NCBI GenBank assembly: GCA_947372535.1
Contig: CANBUA010000051.1
Location: forward strand, 1 to 20,227
Origin: Burkholderiales bacterium
GTDB taxonomy: Bacteria; Pseudomonadota; Gammaproteobacteria; Burkholderiales; Burkholderiaceae
Length of the DNA: 20,227 nt
Direction: 5' to 3'
Shown here: piece by piece, positions 7,442 to 15,950 of the stretch
How the letters are laid out: every line of letters begins with the position of its first letter
Numbering within the stretch: position 1 is the first letter of the stretch
Notes under the pieces: model-generated
Seen by the model: the letters and a program-made list of their open reading frames with translations, nothing else
Told to the model about the DNA's origin: nothing
The model's database searches: none
Translations under genes and position numbers: made by a program

Positions 7442-8815
7442 ATGGTCATGGGCGTGATGGGACAGTGGGTTCTGGGTTTGGGGGCGCTGGGTCTGGGCCT
7501 GTTGGGGTGGCGGGCCTGCCTGACGGTGTCTCGGCGCCACGGTGCCATGTCCCTGGTGCCTGCCTTGCTGATGCTGGGGCTGGCCCTGCGTCTGGTGGTG
7601 GCCTTCGGCACGCCTGATTTCTACGCGCCCGATGAGCAAAGCCACTTCAATTATGTGAAGTTTCTGGCCGAGCAACATGCCCTTCCGGTGCAGGTTCACC
7701 AGACCGATTCGCCCACCAACGACTGGGAGTATTACCAGCCGCCGCTGTATTACCTCGCGCAGGTGCCCGTGTATTTGGTGGCCCAGGCGATCTTCGGCGA
7801 GGCGATGCAGCACGCCACGGTCGTGGCCTTGCGTCTGTTCAGCGTCGCCTTGTGGGGCGTGGCGGCGTGGAGCGCGTTGCGCTTTTTGCGCGCCTTGAAC
7901 ATCCATGACGAGTTGCTGAGCGTGAGCGTGGTGGGCATGGTCAGTCTGCTGCCCAGCTACGTGTTTTCCTCGGCGGCCATCAACAACGACAACCTGGTAC
8001 TGGCCTTGGGTGCGGCTTTTTTGGTGGTGCTGGCGCGAGGTGACCTGTCCTGGCGGGCCGCTTCAGGCGCTGGGCTGCTGCTGGGGCTGGCCGCTTTGGC
8101 CAAGTTCAGCGCGGTGGTCTATGCCGTGGCGCTGGTGGCGGTGGTGTGCTGCCGGCAACTTGCCTTGCCTCGGCCAAGCTGGGGCAAGGCCCTGGCTTAC
8201 CTCCTGATCGTTGGGGGCGTGTCGGCCCTGGTGGTCTCGCCCTGGATCGCGCGCAACCTGGCCGTCTATGGCAGCGCCACGGCCGAATCGGTGGCCAACA
8301 TTCCTTTCGACTGGGAGGCCGTCTGGCGCAGTGATGCCGTCAAGGCCGTGCTGCACATGCCCGAAGGCTGGGGCTGGCTCTGGTACGTGCTGCTGGTGCC
8401 CGTGCTGCTGCTCTACACCCTGCTGACCTTTTGCGCGGTCTCGGGCATCCACAACAATGTGCACGGCATCTTCCCTTTCATCGGCTTTGTGATGCTGTGC
8501 CTGGCCTGGCGCGGATTGCGAGGGTCACGACGTGGCGGGATGCCCTTGTTCGAAGGCGAATTGAGGCCTTTCATGCAGGGCATGGCCTGGGCCATCGGGG
8601 TGAACCTGCTGCTGGTGACGCGTTTTGCGCTCATGTACGAGCAGGGGCAGGGGCGCTTTCTATTCCCGCTGCTGGTGCCACTGGCCATCCTGATCGGCGC
8701 CGGGGTGTCATCGTGGCGCCGGGATGACAAGGCCGCGCATGTGGCGGGATTCTTCTCGGCCTATGCCTTGAGCTTCGTGGCCTACAGCCTGGCAACCTTT
8801 CCCAGGGTGGCTTAA
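7442..8815 (+). CDS. Multi-pass membrane protein, probable GT-C-type glycosyltransferase, 457 aa
   Basis: About ten hydrophobic segments are spread over the whole length. The first periplasmic loop contains APDEQSHFNYVKFLAE (Asp64, Glu65), the acidic pair expected at the catalytic loop of GT-C enzymes, and YYQPPLYYLAQVPVYL, resembling the HPPLYY motif of ArnT/PMT-like proteins. These enzymes transfer sugars from polyprenyl-phosphate carriers on the periplasmic face of the inner membrane. The acceptor is unknown and no other glycan gene lies nearby. The start is uncertain: in-frame ATGs lie at 7442, 7448 and 7457, and none has a strong ribosome-binding site. The gene ends just before a strong terminator. 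An alternative is a DUF2142-type membrane protein. Confidence 0.72.
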   Translation: MVMGVMGQWVLGLGALGLGLLGWRACLTVSRRHGAMSLVPALLMLGLALRLVVAFGTPDFYAPDEQSHFNYVKFLAEQHALPVQVHQTDSPTNDWEYYQPPLYYLAQVPVYLVAQAIFGEAMQHATVVALRLFSVALWGVAAWSALRFLRALNIHDELLSVSVVGMVSLLPSYVFSSAAINNDNLVLALGAAFLVVLARGDLSWRAASGAGLLLGLAALAKFSAVVYAVALVAVVCCRQLALPRPSWGKALAYLLIVGGVSALVVSPWIARNLAVYGSATAESVANIPFDWEAVWRSDAVKAVLHMPEGWGWLWYVLLVPVLLLYTLLTFCAVSGIHNNVHGIFPFIGFVMLCLAWRGLRGSRRGGMPLFEGELRPFMQGMAWAIGVNLLLVTRFALMYEQGQGRFLFPLLVPLAILIGAGVSSWRRDDKAAHVAGFFSAYALSFVAYSLATFPRVA

Positions 8816-8845
8816 GCCACTTGAGCAGGCCGGCGCATGAAAAAA

Positions 8846-8863
8846 GGGGCTCTTGCGAGCCCC
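8846..8863. terminator. Bidirectional rho-independent terminator
   Basis: GGGGCTC (8846-8852), TTGC loop, GAGCCCC (8857-8863) form a perfect 7-bp GC-rich stem. On the minus strand it is followed by six T residues (complement of A 8840-8845), a canonical intrinsic terminator for the ribonuclease-barstar unit. On the plus strand it lies 30 bp after the GT-C gene stop with a shorter T-tract. It separates convergent genes. Confidence 0.88.
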
Positions 8864-8908
8864 TTCGGTGTGGTTCAGCGGTGGCTAAACCTGGATCAGT
8901 TCAAACGA

Positions 8909-9490
8909 TCAGGCCGCGACCAGCAATTGCGCCGTGTCGAACACGCTGCTCATGGGCGGCAGGTTCATGACCATGGGCTGAGGTGCGTTCTTGGACACCT
9001 TGACCGGCTTGACCGGGGCGTCGTTCTGGGCCACATCAGCCTTGTCCCAGTGACCGGCCGATTCCTTGCCCGAGACGGCGATGGAATAGAACACGCGGAA
9101 AGGAATCTTGCGCTCGGACCAGAAATCTGCCGCATCGCGGAAAGCGTCCAGCAATTGCTCGCGCGATTCGCGGTCCATGCGCACGCCGTCAGGCAGCAAC
9201 TCCAGCACCACCACAAAACCTGGCTGGGGGCCAGATTTGTGCACGGTGTCGGTGATGCAGTCGTAGAGCGCATCCAGGTTCTTGCCGAAGTGATCCGGGA
9301 AGAGGAAGTCGCGCGCCATGATGTCCAACACCTCCTGTTTGCTCTGGGCAGGGTTCAGGTTGGTGTAGAGGAAGTGGTGACCCACCTCCTGGGCTGCCTG
9401 TTGCAGGTCATCCGGGCGGTAGGCGCGGATGGACTGGACGATGTTGGGCCGAATGGATTGCAACAACATGATCGCTTTGGACTGGTGCAT
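8909..9490 (-). CDS. Barstar-family ribonuclease inhibitor, 193 aa
   Basis: Residues 39-80 carry the barstar signature: FLYTNL, FPDHFGKNLDALYDCIT. Asp73 and Asp77 correspond to barnase-contacting Asp35 and Asp39 of Bacillus barstar, and Glu111 (in SREQLLDAF) to Glu76. Barstars are cytoplasmic inhibitors that plug the active site of barnase-like RNases. The gene lies 72 bp downstream of an exported RNase on the same strand, the classic toxin-inhibitor pairing. At 193 aa it is about twice the length of Bacillus barstar (~90 aa), with a ~35-residue N-terminal part and a Lys/Pro/Met-containing tail of ~55 residues. The start is not fixed: ATG 9490 has no clear ribosome-binding site, and in-frame ATG 9469 is an alternative. 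Confidence 0.88.
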   Translation of the reverse strand: MHQSKAIMLLQSIRPNIVQSIRAYRPDDLQQAAQEVGHHFLYTNLNPAQSKQEVLDIMARDFLFPDHFGKNLDALYDCITDTVHKSGPQPGFVVVLELLPDGVRMDRESREQLLDAFRDAADFWSERKIPFRVFYSIAVSGKESAGHWDKADVAQNDAPVKPVKVSKNAPQPMVMNLPPMSSVFDTAQLLVAA

Positions 9491-9562
9491 GAGGTGACCG
9501 TTATCGAGTGCTACAGAAAAACTGAAAGGAAAACTGGAGGCGCTGAGGTGACAAAAAGTCAG

Positions 9563-10042
9563 TCAGCGCGAGGGATCGATCTTCTGGAAGCTTTGATAGT
9601 GATCCTGGGTGTAGAAACAAGTTTCAGGGCTTTGCACAATTTCACCTCCGCAGACGATGCGCCGGGCGCCGCGTGTGCGGCTGCCGGGGGTCGGAACGGT
9701 GTACTCATGGTAGTAACCCCTTCGTTTGCGTGGCAGTTGTGCCTCGCGGTTGCCGAACACCACGCCGTCTTTGTCATACCTGAACGGCCCCCCGCTCAAG
9801 ATGCGGCGATGGACCTCCTGACCTTGCGGCGGGAGTTGAGACAAAGGCAAGGCACTCGCGCGGGATTGCACCTCATCGGCACGTGACTGGCGGGTGAACG
9901 CCTGCGAAGCAGGTATCCAGCCACCCATGGCCCCGATCATGGCTGCCGTTGTCAGCACCCCGATCCGAACGTGGCGGCGCCAGTTCAAAGCGAACTGCGA
10001 CTGGCGCTCAGCGGTCTCCCGGGGTGTCACAAACAAGGCCAT
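9563..10042 (-). CDS. Exported guanyl-type ribonuclease (N1/T1, barnase-like family), 159 aa
   Basis: The C-terminal ~95 residues match the microbial ribonuclease N1/T1/Sa family: GGPFRYDKDGVVFGNRE, GYYHEYTVPTPG, RGARRIV and YTQDHYQSF. Probable catalytic residues are Glu113, Arg127 or Arg128, and His148. Two cysteines (131 and 142) could form a disulphide, consistent with a periplasmic or extracellular enzyme. The N-terminus has a hydrophobic stretch IGVLTTAAMIGAMGGWIPASQA (about residues 27-48, split here only as a single span) behind an unusually long ~26-residue charged n-region, so it may be a signal peptide or a membrane anchor. Such enzymes cut single-stranded RNA after guanine. The downstream barstar gene protects the producer. 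Confidence 0.9.
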   Translation of the reverse strand: MALFVTPRETAERQSQFALNWRRHVRIGVLTTAAMIGAMGGWIPASQAFTRQSRADEVQSRASALPLSQLPPQGQEVHRRILSGGPFRYDKDGVVFGNREAQLPRKRRGYYHEYTVPTPGSRTRGARRIVCGGEIVQSPETCFYTQDHYQSFQKIDPSR

Positions 10043-10057
10043 GTCTCTAGGGTCAGG

Positions 10058-10094
10058 GAGCTGTGTTCCCAGCTCTGCGTTGCAAATTGTGCAA
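10058..10094 (-). promoter_or_regulatory. Structured 5' region of the ribonuclease gene
   Basis: A 6-bp stem GAGCTG/CAGCTC (10058-10063, 10070-10075) sits 16 nt upstream of the RNase start codon. Next to it is a short dyad, TTGCA-AATTG-TGCAA (10080-10094). They could limit translation or bind a regulator of a potentially harmful nuclease. No clear -35/-10 pair was identified. Weak evidence. Confidence 0.25.
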
Positions 10095-10137
10095 ATCTCG
10101 CGAAGCCGTCATGCTACTGAAACATGGCCAAAAGCTC

Positions 10138-10175
10138 AAGGCCCCAAGCCCGGAAATACCGAGTCGAGGGGCCTT
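10138..10175 (-). terminator. Probable terminator of maeB
   Basis: AAGGCCCC (10138-10145) and GGGGCCTT (10168-10175) are perfect 8-bp arms with a 22-nt loop. On the minus strand this lies about 60 bp past the maeB stop and is followed by GAGCTTTT. It would separate maeB transcription from the ribonuclease gene. The long loop and interrupted T-run make it moderate rather than strong. Confidence 0.5.
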
Positions 10176-10233
10176 TGCCTCAGGGGTTGACAGTTTGCGT
10201 TACCCCAATTTTCCGGCTCGAGGCCGGCTGTTT

Positions 10234-12528
<2,295 letters not shown>

Positions 12529-12579
12529 GCAAAGGGCCTTTCAAAGGCGCTGACCATGTTGGCTGCGCCTGACCCCTGC

Positions 12580-12585
12580 ATTGTA
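12580..12585 (-). promoter_or_regulatory. Possible -10 box of maeB
   Basis: TACAAT on the minus strand, about 52 nt before the maeB start. No convincing -35 hexamer is present at 16-18 nt spacing (the region falls in the hairpin at 12599-12629). Low confidence. Confidence 0.25.
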
Positions 12586-12598
12586 GGAAGTTGCGGGC

Positions 12599-12629
12599 CC
12601 CTGTGCGGCATGTGGCTTGCCACACAGGG
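12599..12629 (-). terminator. Stem-loop after the PEP-CTERM C gene
   Basis: CCCTGTGCGGC (12599-12609) and GCCACACAGGG (12619-12629) form an 11-bp stem with one G-U pair and a 9-nt loop, starting 9 nt past the C stop on the minus strand. No T-run follows. It probably ends or stabilises the PEP-CTERM transcript ahead of maeB. Confidence 0.45.
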
Positions 12630-12637
12630 TTGATGTT

Positions 12638-13426
12638 TCAGTGTTTACCCCGGCGGGCCATGCATGCCGTCAGCACCAGGCCGGCCATGGTCAACAGCCA
12701 GACTTGCGGTTCAGGCACCTCGGACACTCTTGAGAATGCGGCATCATGGTTGAGACTCAAGGTGTTTCCTTGCACAGACATCTGCGTGATGTTGGCGCCG
12801 GAAAATCCCCACCTGCCATTGGTGTCGGTGAGGACTTCATGGGTGAAGGCCTCGGTGATTGGGTTCCAGGTGTAGGTGCCACGCTCAACGCCTGGTTGGC
12901 CGCTTGGATCCAGCAGTGAACTGCCATTGGCCACCAGAAAATAGCTGCCATCTGCCAGAAACGAAATGGCAACCTCGCCGCCAGCTGGCGTCACATCTTT
13001 GGCATACCAGCCCCCGACGATGGGGTTGTTTGAATCGGTGATGCGGTCAAAGACGGCCGTGCCTGCCTCCAAAGTGTCTATGCCCACCGCCACCTTGTTC
13101 AACGATGAATCTGACAAGCCCCATTCTCCTGAGGTGTCCACCAGGGTCTGGAATGAAAATGCACCAGTGAGTTCGTCCCATGAATAGGTGCCCAATTCGA
13201 TGCCGTCGTGGCCGCTGGCGTCCAGGGCGGGGTCGCCATCCTCACCCATGATGTAGGTGCCATTGCTGAGAAACGTCAATGCGGCCGTGCTTTGACTTTG
13301 AGTGTTTGCGGATTTGGGCAGGGACCAGGACCCGACGATGGACGAGGCGTTGGCACTGAGGCTCAGTGCGAAACTCAACAGAAGAGACGCCGCTGATTGG
13401 GCAAGGGTTGAGCGGTGATTTTTCAT
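12638..13426 (-). CDS. PEP-CTERM protein C with two tandem ~100-residue repeats, 262 aa
   Basis: Read from ATG 13426 this is a complete exported protein: signal peptide (SAASLLLSFALSLSANA, residues 11-27), then two copies of one domain (about 30-129 and 136-234), then VPEPQVWLLTMAGLVLTACMARRG (237-260), a PEP-CTERM signal, shown here as one contiguous tail. The repeats share IVGSW/IVGGW, LTFLSNGTY/ISFLADGSY, D-A-SGHDGIELGTYSW/DPSGQPGVERGTYTW and DTSGEWGLS/DTNGRWGFS. This resembles a small beta-rich lipocalin-like unit, but I do not recognise a named family. Its ATG overlaps the TGA of the B remnant (ATGA), implying past translational coupling. The same frame also runs in from A, so C may be made alone or as the tail of a fusion. 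Confidence 0.8.
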   Translation of the reverse strand: MKNHRSTLAQSAASLLLSFALSLSANASSIVGSWSLPKSANTQSQSTAALTFLSNGTYIMGEDGDPALDASGHDGIELGTYSWDELTGAFSFQTLVDTSGEWGLSDSSLNKVAVGIDTLEAGTAVFDRITDSNNPIVGGWYAKDVTPAGGEVAISFLADGSYFLVANGSSLLDPSGQPGVERGTYTWNPITEAFTHEVLTDTNGRWGFSGANITQMSVQGNTLSLNHDAAFSRVSEVPEPQVWLLTMAGLVLTACMARRGKH

Positions 13427-14485
13427 GCGATTCCAGTGGGCCGATGGTGAACTTTGGCGCCTTTGGACAAACCAGCGATGGTGGCCAGGCCCGCCAGGGC
13501 CAGGACCAGGCTGTTGACCTCTGGAACCGCCGAGGCGTACGCCGTGTGGGGCAAGGTGGAAATGCTGACCCCAATTGGGCCAGATATTCCCAAATTGGCC
13601 CAATGCAGGAAATCCGCGCTTCCGCCGGAGCAGTCGAGGGAGTCCGATCATAGCCAAACCTGCGAAGAACAAGGCGTAGCTTTCTGGCTCGGCAACAGAG
13701 GCTGTTGGGATGTAGCTCTGCTCCAACGTGTAGTCGGCAGCGTATGCGGCATCAATGGTGATCGTGGGATCTATGAAAGCTTCAAAGGCGTACATCTCAA
13801 AGTCACCTTTGCTAAAGTACCCCGCTGGGCGATAACTTCCAGCCGCCTTAAGACTGATGTCGTTGGCCATGTTCGGAAGCACCCAGACATCAAAGCTCTT
13901 GTTGAAATGGGCCTCGGAAGCGGTGGTCCTGTCCGTATACGCTATTCCCACTTCCTTGCCGCCGAAGTTATAAGGACCGACCTCCAGCCCGTAGGTGCCT
14001 TGGCCAAAGCCATCGCTGCTATATGTGCTGAAAGTAACCGTTCCAACGGCCCCCGAGATGCCAGTTACAACGTTGGTATCCGCTGGATCCACAGGCACGT
14101 AGTCAGTGCTCGTCTTGAGCCAGCCTGAGGTGTCGATGTGAACAAGAACTGGGATGTTCGCCGCACCAGTGATGCGCCACTGGTAGGTCAGCTCAGTGTT
14201 GATGTAGTACATGACACTCCTCGAGCTGCCTGTTGCCTCAATCTTTATGAAAGGCGCGCCTGCAGTGCTCGCAATAGTTGTCAAAGCAGAACTACCAAAC
14301 GTGTGCGTACCAAATGCTTCTGCGTAAACCTTTGTGCTGTCTTCTGCAGGGCCTGTCGGGTAGCTTGCATTGATGGTCGATACCACGTATGGGTCACGTA
14401 GCAGCGGAGCGGCCACCACCGCGTGTGCCGTGGATGCCATCATCGCGGCGACGGCGACAAGCGGTGTAATCAGCAGCTTAGACAC
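12638..14485 (-). CDS. Fused open frame of two PEP-CTERM proteins (A then C), 615 aa
   Basis: The frame starts at GTG 14485, with AGGAGG (14495-14490) four nt upstream, and opens with a clean signal peptide (SKLLITPLVAVAAMMASTAHA). Residues 27-260 are a Ser/Thr/Gly-rich secreted domain of unknown function. Residues 265-291 are a complete PEP-CTERM sorting tail: AEPESYALFFAGLAMIGL followed by RRKR. Instead of stopping, the frame continues through ~62 residues of low-quality Gly/Pro/His sequence and enters protein C (residues 354-615), which has its own signal peptide and PEP-CTERM tail. PEP-CTERM tails direct exosortase processing at the cell envelope, so an internal copy should not occur in a normal protein. 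I infer loss of A's stop codon by deletion. Extending the frame to 14713 adds non-coding-looking sequence and is rejected. Confidence 0.7.
   Translation of the reverse strand: MSKLLITPLVAVAAMMASTAHAVVAAPLLRDPYVVSTINASYPTGPAEDSTKVYAEAFGTHTFGSSALTTIASTAGAPFIKIEATGSSRSVMYYINTELTYQWRITGAANIPVLVHIDTSGWLKTSTDYVPVDPADTNVVTGISGAVGTVTFSTYSSDGFGQGTYGLEVGPYNFGGKEVGIAYTDRTTASEAHFNKSFDVWVLPNMANDISLKAAGSYRPAGYFSKGDFEMYAFEAFIDPTITIDAAYAADYTLEQSYIPTASVAEPESYALFFAGLAMIGLPRLLRRKRGFPALGQFGNIWPNWGQHFHLAPHGVRLGGSRGQQPGPGPGGPGHHRWFVQRRQSSPSAHWNRMKNHRSTLAQSAASLLLSFALSLSANASSIVGSWSLPKSANTQSQSTAALTFLSNGTYIMGEDGDPALDASGHDGIELGTYSWDELTGAFSFQTLVDTSGEWGLSDSSLNKVAVGIDTLEAGTAVFDRITDSNNPIVGGWYAKDVTPAGGEVAISFLADGSYFLVANGSSLLDPSGQPGVERGTYTWNPITEAFTHEVLTDTNGRWGFSGANITQMSVQGNTLSLNHDAAFSRVSEVPEPQVWLLTMAGLVLTACMARRGKH
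13423..13647 (-). pseudogene. C-terminal remnant of a third PEP-CTERM protein (B)
   Basis: Between A and C, one nucleotide out of the A/C frame, 74 codons run open from after the TGA at 13650-13648 to the TGA at 13425-13423. The translated end contains SADFLHWANLG, ISGPIGVSISTLPHTAYAS and then AVPEVNSLVLALAGLATIAG, a PEP-CTERM signal with the variant VPEV, followed by a basic LSKGAKVHHR end. There is no start codon with a ribosome-binding site and no N-terminal domain, so only the tail of B survives. The in-frame sequence of the A/C fusion across the same DNA is Gly/Pro/His-rich and not protein-like, supporting B as the original frame here. Confidence 0.65.
13574..13604. repeat. Inverted repeat at the A/B junction
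   Basis: ATTGGGCCA (13574-13582) and TGGCCCAAT (13596-13604) are perfect 9-bp arms with a 13-nt spacer, beginning 9 nt after the last basic codons of A's PEP-CTERM tail. It could be the surviving terminator of gene A or the site where A and B were joined. Confidence 0.5.
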
Positions 14486-14730
14486 TGAACCTCCTAGTTT
14501 TGATGAAGACCAATCTAACGCCCGCTTGATACACTGCGTCATCAGAAGTGGTGCGCCCCCCTGTAATGAGTGGTAGCTGGACGGGGTATGGATGTCAACA
14601 CAAGTTGGCCGGACGCTTGCAGCTGAGGCAAGACCGCACGGGCCCATGAGCGCTGTCGCCCTGCATTGGCGCAGCCATGTGGCTGGGGGTGTCTGGGCAA
14701 ATGGCGGGGTCATGAATCCCTCCTGGGCGA
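14486..14730. other. Spacer between PEP-CTERM A and PEP-CTERM D
   Basis: About 245 bp between the start of A and the stop of D. Apart from the AGGAGG at 14490-14495, I see no supported gene. A minus-strand TTGACA (14598-14593) would be a -35 for A, but no acceptable -10 follows at normal spacing. The open frames that cross it have no ribosome-binding site or protein-like composition. Confidence 0.4.
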
Positions 14731-15690
14731 TCAGGCCATGCGTTGGCTTGATCGCGGGCGCCGCCAGGCCGCCACGACCATTAGGCCAGCCAAAACGAGG
14801 AGCGCACCTTCTGGTTCTGGCACGTTGGACACAGGCAAGGCGGGCAAGACCGTCGAGTCCAAGACCCGACGCACCGGGGCACCTTCAGGCTGGGGTGCTG
14901 TGTTTTCATAGGAATAGTTTGAAAACGATACGGTGAATGTGTCCAATGCGACGCCGGCGCCGGCCACGGCGAGGAACGAGTAGCTGCCGCTGGCGGTGAT
15001 CCATGCGTTTCCGTAGGTGTCATAGGTGGCGTAAGTGGGGTTGAATGAGTTGGAGCTACTCAAGGCCACGGGCAGCCCGCCAATCAGTTGATAGAACGAC
15101 GGGCTGGCGGGTGTGGTCGGGACAGTGATGCCCCCGGGAATGGTCGTGCTGTTGGGCACATAACTTCCGCTGGCAGACAAACCGATCCACAACCCTGTTG
15201 AAAAATGGCTGGTCGGATCAATCGTCACATTGGTGGTCACCTGCAAATATTTGACGCCATTGGTGACAGCCTGCTCGCCACTGGTGAATGTCGCTCCGTA
15301 GCTGTCTGACCATCGAGTGTCGGTTTGCACCATTTTCTGATCGTCGGTCACCAGTTCAGCCAAGCCAGCCTTGCCGGGTTCCGGCAGAGTGACCACTTGC
15401 CTGGGAGGCGTGGAGGTGGTGCTGTACGTGGTCCAGACTTCATGTGTTTCGCTGGCATTGACCTCGGACGACTTGTTGACGTTGCCCAGATTGGTGCTGC
15501 TGGCGGTGACGCTGGTGCTCAGCGTCGAGCCGGGCTGGCTCGTGGTCGTGTATGTTGTAACAGCATGGGACCATGTCGACACCAGTGCCGCCAGCAGGCC
15601 AACGGCGGCATGGCCACACAGGGGTAAGGCGGTGGGCAGGCGGTGGGCCGTGGTTGATTGGCGGGGCCCCGAATTTTGAAGGTTGATCAT
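14731..15690 (-). CDS. PEP-CTERM sorting-domain protein D, 319 aa
   Basis: The N-terminus has a hydrophobic export segment (AAVGLLAALVSTWSHA, about residues 28-43). The body is very rich in Ser, Thr and Asn, with few charges, typical of PEP-CTERM substrates that are heavily glycosylated or surface-exposed. Residues ~289-311 are the sorting signal: NVPEPEGALLVLAGLMVVAA followed by basic WRRPR. No other domain is recognised. The start is the weak point: ATG 15690 has no ribosome-binding site at normal distance (an AGGAGG lies 28 nt upstream, separated by an in-frame stop). The gene is divergent from the LuxR-type regulator at 15951, with a palindrome between them. Exosortase processing is expected from the family; it is not shown here. 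Confidence 0.82.
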   Translation of the reverse strand: MINLQNSGPRQSTTAHRLPTALPLCGHAAVGLLAALVSTWSHAVTTYTTTSQPGSTLSTSVTASSTNLGNVNKSSEVNASETHEVWTTYSTTSTPPRQVVTLPEPGKAGLAELVTDDQKMVQTDTRWSDSYGATFTSGEQAVTNGVKYLQVTTNVTIDPTSHFSTGLWIGLSASGSYVPNSTTIPGGITVPTTPASPSFYQLIGGLPVALSSSNSFNPTYATYDTYGNAWITASGSYSFLAVAGAGVALDTFTVSFSNYSYENTAPQPEGAPVRRVLDSTVLPALPVSNVPEPEGALLVLAGLMVVAAWRRPRSSQRMA

Positions 15691-15741
15691 GGTGTGGCAA
15701 CGGGTAGGTCAAAAAGAGCCTCCTCATGGGCGGCCGGACAA

Positions 15742-15767
15742 CAAGGAGGGCATGGATGATCTCCTTG
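15742..15767 (-). promoter_or_regulatory. Hairpin in the leader region of PEP-CTERM D
   Basis: CAAGGAG (15742-15748) and CTCCTTG (15761-15767) form a perfect 7-bp stem with a 12-nt loop, and overlap a perfect 10-bp palindrome TTGCCGGCAA (15765-15774). It lies 50-80 bp upstream of the D start and could be a leader structure or a second protein-binding site. Function unknown. Confidence 0.3.
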
Positions 15768-15849
15768 CCGGCAAATCTTCGTGGCGACGCTCAAGGATGT
15801 CTTCATGCAAACGGATGATCCGGCCAGTGCTCCCCTCAACCAAGGGGGC

Positions 15850-15867
15850 ATGATGCATTTGCATCAT
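15850..15867. promoter_or_regulatory. 18-bp palindrome, candidate operator
   Basis: ATGATGCA (15850-15857), TT, TGCATCAT (15860-15867) is an exact inverted repeat in the 260-bp divergent region between PEP-CTERM D and the LuxR-type regulator, 83 bp before the regulator's start. Size and symmetry fit a dimeric helix-turn-helix binding site. Which protein binds is unknown; autoregulation by the adjacent LuxR-type protein is the simplest guess. Confidence 0.45.
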
Positions 15868-15950
15868 TGAACGCCCTGGCGTTGCCGGAAAGAATGGGGC
15901 CTATTTGGGATGACGACAGATCCCGATGCATGAGCAGCCAGGATTAAAAA

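Noticed and set aside
8837..9886. 349-codon open frame on the plus strand
   Set aside because: It runs antisense to the barstar and ribonuclease genes and through the terminator; composition is not protein-like.
13242..13574. 110-codon minus-strand frame across B and C
   Set aside because: It is the third frame of the A-B-C region, Arg/Pro/Trp-rich, starting at a TTG without a ribosome-binding site.
14570..14598. TTGACA as -35 element for PEP-CTERM A
   Set aside because: The hexamer is perfect, but only TACCAC or worse occurs at 16-18 nt spacing.
14486..14713. Extension of the PEP-CTERM A frame upstream of GTG 14485
   Set aside because: The added 76 residues are not protein-like and would bury the signal peptide, whereas GTG 14485 has AGGAGG directly upstream.
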